Positions 39,908 through 45,824 of a stretch of 64,000 bases of DNA are shown here, piece after piece. Position 1 is the first letter of the stretch; every line of letters begins with the position of its first letter. The DNA comes from Sulfuricurvum sp. PD_MW2 (GTDB taxonomy: Bacteria > Campylobacterota > Campylobacteria > Campylobacterales > Sulfurimonadaceae). Where the stretch lies: contig NZ_NSIU01000006.1 in assembly GCF_002633015.1 (NCBI RefSeq), forward strand, positions 27,381-91,380, written 5' to 3'. A program made the translations under genes and the position numbers. A model generated the notes under the pieces. The model was not told the origin of the DNA. It saw only the letters and a list, made by a program, of their open reading frames with translations, and did not search any database.

Positions 39908-39954
39908 TGAAAGAACTAAAAGCTTGTGGATATAAACTGGAGATTAATCAATGA
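39865..39954 (+). pseudogene. Out-of-frame C-terminal tail of the TIR-like gene
   Basis: Read from 39865, the sequence encodes YTTLDAFGGWKKELMKELKA and then CGYKLEINQ, followed by TGA at 39952. GGWKKELMKELKACGY is the expected end of this TIR-like family, and its stop overlaps the RhuM start as ATGA. It is out of frame with the body of the gene. The simplest reading is a deletion of 3n+1 bases near 39864. Confidence 0.65.
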
Positions 39955-40931
39955 GTAACATTCTCATCTACCAAAACGAAAGCGGAAATATCAAAGTCGA
40001 TGTACGGTTCGAGGATGACTCTCTCTGGTTGACTCAAGCACAAATCTGTGATGTGTTCGGCAAAGCAAAATCTACCATCAGTGAACACATCAAAGCTATT
40101 TTTGAAGAGGGAGAGTTGGCTAAAGATTCAGTTGTTCGGAATTACCGAACAACTGCCAGTGATGGCAAAAGCTACGATACAGACTACTATAACCTCGAGG
40201 TCATTATCGCCATAGGCTTTCGGGTACGTTCATCAACTGGGACGAAGTTCAGAATTTGGGCAAATGAAAAACTCAGAGAGTATATTACCAAAGGGTTCGT
40301 TCTAAACGATGAGCGGTTTAAAAATGTTACCTCGATGAGCTATTTCGATGAACTCCAACAACGTCTGCGTGAAATCAGGATTTCGGAACGATTTTTTTAT
40401 CAAAAAATCAAAGATATTTATATGACGAGCATCGATTATGATCCGAAAGACGAAAAGACAGTAGAGTTTTTTAAAATCGTCCAAAATAAACTGTTGTGGG
40501 CGGTTTCCTCGCAAACTGCTGCCGAACTTGTCCATAACCGGATTGATATTTCTTTGCCACAAATGGGGATGATGTCATTTGATAAAGAATCCAAACATAT
40601 CACCAAAAAAGACGTCAGCATTGCCAAAAATTATCTGAACGAAGAGGAGATAAAACTCCTCGGTTTGCTGGTAGAACAGTATTTGGCATTCGCCGAAACG
40701 ATGGCTATGCAACAGATCCCGATGTACATGAAAGACTGGATTGCGAGGCTGGATGCGGTGATTTCACTTAACGGAAGAGAACTTTTGAACCATGCAGGCA
40801 AAATTAGCCATCAAGTGGCAAAAGAAAAAAGCGAAATAGAATACCAAAAATATAAAAATCTTCAACAAGAACGAGAAAAAGTGCAAAGCATGAAAGAACT
40901 TGAAGAAGATATAAAAAGAATATCGGGGTAG
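39951..40931 (+). CDS. RhuM-family protein
   Basis: A 326-residue protein of the virulence RhuM family. The N-terminal domain reads VRFEDDSLWLTQAQICDVFG, then STISEHIKAIFEEGEL, SVVRNYRTT, and YNLEVIIAIGFRVRS, and looks DNA-binding. The C-terminal half contains ISERFFYQKIKDIY and a coiled coil (295-326). RhuM genes are scattered among mobile and defence loci, often near restriction-modification or toxin-type genes; the molecular function is not established. The start forms an ATGA with the original end of the TIR-like gene, so the two evolved as one unit. Confidence 0.85.
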   Translation: MSNILIYQNESGNIKVDVRFEDDSLWLTQAQICDVFGKAKSTISEHIKAIFEEGELAKDSVVRNYRTTASDGKSYDTDYYNLEVIIAIGFRVRSSTGTKFRIWANEKLREYITKGFVLNDERFKNVTSMSYFDELQQRLREIRISERFFYQKIKDIYMTSIDYDPKDEKTVEFFKIVQNKLLWAVSSQTAAELVHNRIDISLPQMGMMSFDKESKHITKKDVSIAKNYLNEEEIKLLGLLVEQYLAFAETMAMQQIPMYMKDWIARLDAVISLNGRELLNHAGKISHQVAKEKSEIEYQKYKNLQQEREKVQSMKELEEDIKRISG

Positions 40932-40937
40932 ATATTC

Positions 40938-41105
40938 TTAACCAATCATTGGCGGTTTAAAATACCAGTATGCTCCGAGTATGAGAATACCGAAGAAAGC
41001 TATTTTAAAAACCCACTTCATTAGTTTGAGATAGAGTAAGAATATTATGATACCGATTAGTCCCAAAGAACTTAATCCGTATCCGCTCATCAAAAAATCG
41101 ATCAT
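40938..41105 (-). CDS. Small two-helix membrane protein
   Basis: A 55-residue hydrophobic protein with two predicted helices (about 11-28 and 31-48) and a short polar C-terminus. ATG 41105 is preceded by TTGGAGTCCAA with good spacing; a longer in-frame start would run into yigZ sequence. It has no recognisable family. It is convergent with rhuM and divergent from yigZ. Confidence 0.6.
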   Translation of the reverse strand: MIDFLMSGYGLSSLGLIGIIIFLLYLKLMKWVFKIAFFGILILGAYWYFKPPMIG

Positions 41106-41143
41106 TTGGACTCCAAAAGTAAATGTGCCATTATAGCAAATGG

Positions 41144-41149
41144 TATAAT
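41144..41149 (+). promoter_or_regulatory. -10 box (TATAAT) immediately before yigZ
   Basis: TATAAT ends only 7 bases before the yigZ ATG, so a transcript from it would begin at or next to the start codon (leaderless or nearly so). No Shine-Dalgarno is visible there. Confidence 0.45.
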
Positions 41150-41156
41150 CGCATGT

Positions 41157-41732
41157 ATGAAAACCGTGAATCAAATTTTTACTGATACGATCGAAATCAA
41201 AGGTTCGAAATTTATCGCTCATCTGATGCCGATCGGTATGTTTGAACGTGAAATGGAGCGTTTGAGAGAACTCCATCCAAAAGCGGTACACTGGGTGAGC
41301 GCTTCGCGAAGTCTCAATGAATTTGATCAAATCGTTGAATCTTCCAGCGATGACGGTGAACCCAAAGGGACATCAGGGAAACCGACATTGAGCGTATTGC
41401 AAGGGCATGAGCTGATCAATGCGGCGATTATCACGGTGCGTTATTTCGGTGGGACGAAATTAGGTCCAGGGGGATTGGTACGAGCGTATGCCGATGCGGC
41501 GAATGCTGCGTACACACAAGCGGAGTTATTGCCGTATGAAAAGCTTTTTGTTCACACGATTGAATGCAATTATTCTACCGTCTCGATGGTCGAATACGAA
41601 ACCGTTCAAAAGCATATACGGGTTCTCTCCAAAGAGTTTGGAGAAAAAGGTGCCACTTTTAACATTGAAGGGTCGGCAGAGAATTTAGAGAGTTTTTTTA
41701 CTGCTTTGGGGAGGACGATCCAAAAAATTTGA
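41157..41732 (+). CDS. yigZ: YigZ/IMPACT family protein
   Basis: A 191-residue protein with the IMPACT/UPF0029 domain (IEIKGSKFIAHL, the SSDDGEPKGTSGKP segment, VRYFGGTKLGPGGLVRAY). YigZ proteins are ribosome-hibernation or translation-related by homology to eukaryotic IMPACT; the bacterial role is unsettled. ATG 41157 is used because upstream codons overlap the promoter and the divergent gene. It abuts the convergent DUF3137 gene. Confidence 0.85.
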   Translation: MKTVNQIFTDTIEIKGSKFIAHLMPIGMFEREMERLRELHPKAVHWVSASRSLNEFDQIVESSSDDGEPKGTSGKPTLSVLQGHELINAAIITVRYFGGTKLGPGGLVRAYADAANAAYTQAELLPYEKLFVHTIECNYSTVSMVEYETVQKHIRVLSKEFGEKGATFNIEGSAENLESFFTALGRTIQKI

Positions 41733-42698
41733 TTACTCTTTACTCCACAGCTTTTCGTTGAGCTTCAACTCTTCTACCAATCCTATTGTATTTTGGAGGG
41801 TGCTTACATACTCCATTGCCTGTTTGTAATCAAGCAATGAGGTAAATACGGCGGGTTCAAAGAGATCTTTTCCCGTAGCGATACCGACATGGATATGATT
41901 ATGGACAAATGAGATGAATAGAGGATGGGAAATCCGGCGCTGAAAATCTAAAATCCGTTTCATCATCGAGTGGGAGAGGATATAGCGCGCTTCGATTTGA
42001 TCAGATCCGTAGACGACAAAGTGCTTTTCAAACTCAGGATCGTCCATGCGGATGAGACCGTCACGGGTAAAATTGATCGATTGAAGCCAACCTCCGATCA
42101 AAGAACCGAAGCTCTTTTCGGCTTGGTCCGGTAATATAAGGGTTTTAGCTTTAAAGTGCTTGTTAAACTCGGCAACAACAAAGAGTCCGCGAAAGAGGGT
42201 ATGCCACTGCGTACGCCCTTTGGAATCGCGGGTTTGGTATTCGGCATGGACATCAGAAAACTCTAGAGGTACACCGTCAATGGAACCTTTGACATAATCG
42301 TTTCCACTGTAGCGAACAATAGAGTGTTTAAAGAATTCACTGCGTTCAAAGAGATGCTGTGAGACCATGAAAGTGGGGTTATAGAGCAAATGCGGATCGA
42401 TGGCTCCGATCATGGGTGTAATGATATGCTCTTTAAAGTCTTTGGCGTATCCGGATGTCATAGATCGGTAGGTGATCGATGAGAGGATGATAAATCCAAA
42501 GACAACTGCTAAAGAGAGAGGATGAAAAAGACCGAAGCTTTTTCCTAACCATAGCGCTACGAGAGCAAAAGCAACGATTCCTATCCCTCCGTAAAATTTG
42601 AGCTGAGATACGATTCGTTTTCGGGTCTCTTCAAGCTCGTTGAGAGAAGGGTAGAGCCCCTTGTAATAAAAATCGGTGAGTTCGGAGGTCGATTTCAT
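41733..42698 (-). CDS. DUF3137-type membrane protein
   Basis: A 321-residue protein with two adjacent transmembrane helices (about 35-52 and 58-78) and a large cytosolic domain that contains the FRGLFVVAEFNKHFKAKT segment typical of DUF3137. It is paired with lemA upstream, a recurrent association. No catalytic motif is visible. A 16-bp perfect palindrome (42697-42712) overlaps the start codon. Confidence 0.75.
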   Translation of the reverse strand: MKSTSELTDFYYKGLYPSLNELEETRKRIVSQLKFYGGIGIVAFALVALWLGKSFGLFHPLSLAVVFGFIILSSITYRSMTSGYAKDFKEHIITPMIGAIDPHLLYNPTFMVSQHLFERSEFFKHSIVRYSGNDYVKGSIDGVPLEFSDVHAEYQTRDSKGRTQWHTLFRGLFVVAEFNKHFKAKTLILPDQAEKSFGSLIGGWLQSINFTRDGLIRMDDPEFEKHFVVYGSDQIEARYILSHSMMKRILDFQRRISHPLFISFVHNHIHVGIATGKDLFEPAVFTSLLDYKQAMEYVSTLQNTIGLVEELKLNEKLWSKE

Positions 42699-42712
42699 AA
42701 TGGATCCATTAT
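42697..42712. repeat. Palindrome over the DUF3137 start codon
   Basis: ATAATGGATCCATTAT is a perfect 16-bp palindrome that includes the start codon of the minus-strand gene. A stem there would hide the start codon, so it could affect translation; it could also be a protein site. Confidence 0.5.
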
Positions 42713-42713
42713 T

Positions 42714-42737
42714 AAAAAATCTGCCTCGAATGAGGCA
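42714..42737 (-). terminator. Terminator-like hairpin after lemA
   Basis: On the minus strand, TGCCTC-ATTC-GAGGCA is followed by GATTTTTT. This 6-bp stem with a U-run sits between lemA and the DUF3137 gene and may reduce transcription of the latter. It is the distal part of the repeated element at 42722-42793. Confidence 0.7.
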
Positions 42738-42793
42738 AGCTTTAGCGCCATAGCGGCTAGCGTAGATAAAGAGATTTTATTCCTTTGTCGTTC
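42722..42793 (-). repeat. Structured 3' element, copy 1
   Basis: A 72-base element overlapping the last codons of lemA, about 89% identical over a 57-base core to 55750-55822 (6 differences). It contains the terminator hairpin, a GATAAAG/CTTTGTC hairpin around GATTTTATT, and a conserved middle CTTTAG.GCCATAGCG.CTAGCGTAGAT. Both copies lie directly downstream of a minus-strand gene in the same orientation. Confidence 0.7.
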
Positions 42794-43346
42794 TATTAAA
42801 TAAATTGTGGACGTCAACGTTCTGACGCTCAGCAACTGTGATTTCAAATACACTTCGTTTTTGAAGGCTCATCCATCCGGCGATAAAGTTGGTTGGGAAC
42901 ATTTCGATAGCGTTGTTGAGATCAGTAACCGATTGATTATAGGCTCTACGTGCGGCAGAAATCTGTTCCTCTACTTCATTCAGTGAACGCATCAGATGCA
43001 TCACATTCTCATTGGCTTTGAGATCGGGATACGCTTCCATGGCGACAGAGATAGATCCGAGTGCCGCAGAGAGTTTCGCATCGAGAGCGATTTTGGCATC
43101 ATCGCTGATCCCGCTTTTCATTGCCTGTGCACGGTATTCGGTTATTTTTTCCAATGTCGATTTTTCATGCTCCATATACCGCTCTACCGATGCAACAAGA
43201 TTGGGGATGAGGTCGTATCGTTTTTTGAGGACGGCATCGACACCGGCGAAGATATTATCTACTTGATTTTTTTTACTGATGAGGGAGTTGTACATCAAAA
43301 TGATCATTAACGTGAACATACCAACGACAATCAGAAAAACGTTCAT
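42777..43346 (-). CDS. lemA: LemA family protein
   Basis: A 189-residue protein with one N-terminal transmembrane helix (about 3-20) and a helical-bundle domain carrying the LemA signature YNSLISKKNQVDNIFAGVDA, KRYDLIPNLV and RRAYNQSVTDLNN. LemA proteins are membrane proteins of unclear biochemical role. The 3' end overlaps the repeated element. The DUF3137 gene follows. Confidence 0.93.
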   Translation of the reverse strand: MNVFLIVVGMFTLMIILMYNSLISKKNQVDNIFAGVDAVLKKRYDLIPNLVASVERYMEHEKSTLEKITEYRAQAMKSGISDDAKIALDAKLSAALGSISVAMEAYPDLKANENVMHLMRSLNEVEEQISAARRAYNQSVTDLNNAIEMFPTNFIAGWMSLQKRSVFEITVAERQNVDVHNLFNRTTKE

Positions 43347-43429
43347 GGGAAATCCTTTGTAAGTAATTCTCTATTTTAAGCGAAGTTTTCTAAAGAGAGG
43401 TTTATAGTTATTTAAACAGGAGGTGCGAT

Positions 43430-43714
43430 ATGCAAGTGACATCATATACATTTAAGTCCCCGTATCCTCAAGCGATACAAATAGGGCAGCCTGATCCTAG
43501 CAGTATAAAAAAAGAAGAGAAACCACAAAATGCTCCTATACTAGAGAATCAAAAGCCTTCCGTAAGTGAGGGAAATATCAATCCTAGTGCAGGAAGCAGT
43601 ATAACTATTTCGCTGAGTGCACTGCAAAGCGGGAATTCTCAAAGTGGTGTATCGGAATTTAAAGCATTGGTAAATGTCAATCAAGGGCAAAAAGCGTATT
43701 CGGAAGCAAGTTAA
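43430..43714 (+). CDS. Hypothetical Ser/Gln-rich small protein
   Basis: A 94-residue protein after a strong GGAGGTGCGAT. It is low-complexity and polar with no signal peptide or membrane segment. The C-terminal half (SITISLSALQSG, NVNQGQKAYSEAS) is more conserved-looking, a little like short flagellar or secreted accessory proteins. I do not recognise the family. It stands alone between lemA (divergent) and the tRNA operon (convergent). Confidence 0.6.
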   Translation: MQVTSYTFKSPYPQAIQIGQPDPSSIKKEEKPQNAPILENQKPSVSEGNINPSAGSSITISLSALQSGNSQSGVSEFKALVNVNQGQKAYSEAS

Positions 43715-43734
43715 AAGGATTTTTTTGAAGAAGA

Positions 43735-43811
43735 TGGCGCAGCGGACGGGACTCGAACCCGCGACCCCCTGCGTGACAGGCAGGTATTCTAACCAACTGA
43801 ACTACCGCTGC
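43735..43811 (-). tRNA. tRNA-Asp (GTC), copy 3 in transcription order
   Basis: A 77-base cloverleaf with encoded CCA. Acceptor GCAGCGG/CCGCTGC, anticodon loop CTGTCAC (GTC), and T-loop TTCGAGT are present. Confidence 0.95.
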
Positions 43812-43823
43812 AGCGCCAAATAA

Positions 43824-43899
43824 TGGTGGGAATTACAGGACTCGAACCTGTGACATCTACCTTGTAAGGGTAGCGCTCTACCAACTGAGCTAAACTCCC
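43824..43899 (-). tRNA. tRNA-Val (TAC), copy 3
   Basis: A 76-base cloverleaf, acceptor GGGAGTT, anticodon loop CTTACAA (TAC), T-loop TTCGAGT, encoded CCA. Confidence 0.95.
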
Positions 43900-43928
43900 G
43901 AGAGTTTTATAAAAAAAGTAAAATAACA

Positions 43929-44005
43929 TGGCGCAGCGGACGGGACTCGAACCCGCGACCCCCTGCGTGACAGGCAGGTATTCTAACCAACTGAACTACC
44001 GCTGC
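43929..44005 (-). tRNA. tRNA-Asp (GTC), copy 2
   Basis: Identical to the tRNA-Asp at 43735-43811. Confidence 0.95.
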
Positions 44006-44017
44006 AGCGCCAAATAA

Positions 44018-44093
44018 TGGTGGGAATTACAGGACTCGAACCTGTGACATCTACCTTGTAAGGGTAGCGCTCTACCAACTGAGCTAAACTCCC
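44018..44093 (-). tRNA. tRNA-Val (TAC), copy 2
   Basis: Identical to the tRNA-Val at 43824-43899. Confidence 0.95.
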
Positions 44094-44122
44094 GAGAGTT
44101 TTATAAAAAAAGTAAAATAACA

Positions 44123-44199
44123 TGGCGCAGCGGACGGGACTCGAACCCGCGACCCCCTGCGTGACAGGCAGGTATTCTAACCAACTGAACTACCGCTGC
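44123..44199 (-). tRNA. tRNA-Asp (GTC), copy 1
   Basis: Identical to the other two tRNA-Asp copies; closest to the promoter of the three. Confidence 0.95.
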
Positions 44200-44211
44200 A
44201 GCGCCAAATAA

Positions 44212-44287
44212 TGGTGGGAATTACAGGACTCGAACCTGTGACATCTACCTTGTAAGGGTAGCGCTCTACCAACTGAGCTAAACTCCC
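44212..44287 (-). tRNA. tRNA-Val (TAC), copy 1
   Basis: Identical to the other two tRNA-Val copies; the sequence upstream of it differs, marking the edge of the repeat. Confidence 0.95.
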
Positions 44288-44312
44288 ATGAGTTTAAATA
44301 ACTTTGAACAAG

Positions 44313-44388
44313 TGGCGACCCCTAAAGGATTTGAACCTCTGTTCCTACCATGAAGTGATAGTGTCCTTGGCCACTAGACGAAAGGGTC
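44313..44388 (-). tRNA. tRNA-Glu (TTC)
   Basis: A 76-base cloverleaf: acceptor GACCCTT/AGGGGTC, anticodon loop ACTTCAT (TTC), T-loop TTCAAAT, encoded CCA. Confidence 0.94.
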
Positions 44389-44402
44389 ACTGAAACCAAC
44401 CA

Positions 44403-44478
44403 TGGTGTCCCGTGATGGATTCGAACCATCGACCCCCTCATTAAAAGTGAGATGCTCTACCGGCTGAGCTAACGAGAC
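44403..44478 (-). tRNA. tRNA-Lys (TTT)
   Basis: A 76-base cloverleaf: acceptor GTCTCGT/ACGGGAC, anticodon loop CTTTTAA (TTT), T-loop TTCGAAT, encoded CCA. It is the first gene of the tRNA operon. Confidence 0.94.
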
Positions 44479-44518
44479 CTCTTTAATCATCCTGATAAAA
44501 GACGATTGTGAGGGCGAA

Positions 44519-44547
44519 ATTATAGGGGAAACTTTACGTTTTGTCAA
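44519..44547 (-). promoter_or_regulatory. Perfect consensus sigma-70 promoter of the tRNA operon
   Basis: On the minus strand, TTGACA (44547-44542), a 17-base spacer, then TATAAT (44524-44519), 41 bases before tRNA-Lys. The discriminator after the -10 is GC-rich (TCGCCC), as in stringently controlled stable-RNA promoters. Confidence 0.93.
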
Positions 44548-44566
44548 GCTGTTTTTGAAAGATATG

Positions 44567-44586
44567 AAAAAAGGACGCTCGCATCC
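44567..44586 (-). terminator. Terminator after cinA
   Basis: On the minus strand, GGATG-CGAG-CGTCC followed by TTTTTT. A second small stem, CCCTC/GAGGG (44587-44600), precedes it. It insulates cinA from the tRNA promoter. Confidence 0.8.
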
Positions 44587-44624
44587 CCCTCTACCGAGGG
44601 AAATACAATTAGGAAGGTGTTGCG

Positions 44625-45716
44625 TTAACTAAAGAAGAGTTCTTTATCGATATTCAAAAGCATTTTGACGGCCATTAAAACACTTTGTTCTTGGATGTAA
44701 TTTCGATCACCTTCGAAATGAAAACGTTCCGTATGAACGGTCGTTTTTGAGCGCGCACTAATATACACCGTTCCTACCGGTTTTGTCTCAGTACCGCCTG
44801 TCGGCCCTGCAATCCCGCTGATAGAGAGTGCATAATCGGCAAAACTGACATTCATCGCTCCCTCAGACATCTCTAATACGACCTCTGCACTCACAGCCCC
44901 GCGAGTTTCGAGTGCGTGATCGTCTACCGCAAGCCAGTTTGCCTTAAGTGTATTAGAATAGGTGATAAGCGAGCCCTCAAAGATATTTGATGCACCGCTG
45001 TGAGAAGTAAAAAAATGAGCGAGTGACCCTCCGCTGCAACTCTCGGCAAACGAGAGCTTTTTTTTGTGATGGGAGAGTTTTTCTATGATGTAGACAGCCA
45101 CATTGGATGCCGCGATCACTTTGTGATACATCAATCCACGGGCTGATGCAATAAACTGGGATAAATTTCCGTGTTTACGGGTATGGATACGAATTTTTAG
45201 CCACCCCTCGACGAGTTCACTAAACTCGAGTTTAACATCAAAGTTTTGAGCTAAGGGTTCGAGCAGTGTTTGCGCACTGGTGAGCTCTTCGTTAAAGAGA
45301 TGGATGGTAGAGAGGCGGGACTCATCGTCAATCAAAATCGGAGGAAGTGCTCTCCCCTCTGTGGCTAAAATCACATTGATTTCAGAATTATTGTGACTTA
45401 AGAGATAGCTGCCGTGTTCAAGTACACTGGCGCGGGATGGGATGAGCATCTGTTCTTTTAAAATTTGATTGTCAGCCGTAACGGTACTGAGGAGTTTCCC
45501 GACGATAGTAAAGGTATTTTTGGTTGTAACGATGATGAGTTTGGATTCACTTTTTAACAGAGTTTCTAAGTGTAAAAATAGCCCTTTATCCGATTCTTCG
45601 AAATAGCTGATAGAATCGATTGTTGATAGAGAATTTTTAATGCTTCGAAGGATATAACGTTCATACGCTTCATTTAAAATCAACCGATTGCCTACGAAAA
45701 TAACATCACGTTTCAT
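44625..45716 (-). CDS. cinA: CinA-family protein (competence/damage-inducible, nicotinamide-nucleotide amidase domain)
   Basis: A 363-residue protein. The C-terminal CinA domain (about 215-363) carries SFAESCSGGSLAHFFTSHSG, with the catalytic Ser region, and SISGIAGPTGGTETKPVGTVY. This domain deamidates nicotinamide mononucleotide in pyridine-nucleotide salvage. The N-terminal half (1-205) is at the place of the molybdopterin-binding-like domain but is divergent. ATG 45716 is preferred to an in-frame ATG at 45773, which lies close to the ileS promoter region. Confidence 0.85.
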   Translation of the reverse strand: MKRDVIFVGNRLILNEAYERYILRSIKNSLSTIDSISYFEESDKGLFLHLETLLKSESKLIIVTTKNTFTIVGKLLSTVTADNQILKEQMLIPSRASVLEHGSYLLSHNNSEINVILATEGRALPPILIDDESRLSTIHLFNEELTSAQTLLEPLAQNFDVKLEFSELVEGWLKIRIHTRKHGNLSQFIASARGLMYHKVIAASNVAVYIIEKLSHHKKKLSFAESCSGGSLAHFFTSHSGASNIFEGSLITYSNTLKANWLAVDDHALETRGAVSAEVVLEMSEGAMNVSFADYALSISGIAGPTGGTETKPVGTVYISARSKTTVHTERFHFEGDRNYIQEQSVLMAVKMLLNIDKELFFS

Positions 45717-45792
45717 GGATTTTCCAAGTAAAAATTTGAGATAGTATAGCATACCTCCCCATCGTGACAGCAAAATTTAAACCCCTTGAAGC

Positions 45793-45798
45793 TATAAT
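45793..45798 (+). promoter_or_regulatory. -10 box (TATAAT) for ileS
   Basis: A perfect TATAAT 27 bases before the ileS start, in the divergent region with cinA. Confidence 0.55.
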
Positions 45799-45824
45799 GC
45801 ACCACTTTTTCTATAAGGTAACAG

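Larger units (their letters stand above)
43735..44287 (-). repeat. Three tandem copies of a 194-bp tRNA-Val/tRNA-Asp unit
   Basis: Units begin at 43735, 43929 and 44123. Each holds tRNA-Asp, a 12-base spacer, tRNA-Val and a 29-base spacer. The copies look identical by eye, spacers included, up to 44287 where the third copy diverges. This implies recent amplification or active homogenisation. Confidence 0.95.

Noticed and set aside
39032..40931. A transposon or prophage around the TIR/RhuM pair
   Set aside because: No transposase, integrase, terminal inverted repeats or target-site duplications are visible on either side.
41106..41330. Longer form of the small membrane protein, 130 codons
   Set aside because: The extra part is antisense to conserved yigZ sequence; ATG 41105 has a proper ribosome site.
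43735..44287. Regular 194-bp repeats that at first look like an array
   Set aside because: The repeats are tRNA genes with clear cloverleaves and no unique spacers, so this is not a CRISPR array.
43735..44478. tRNA cluster as an integration site for a mobile element
   Set aside because: No integrase, direct att-like repeat of a tRNA 3' end or foreign genes flank the cluster.
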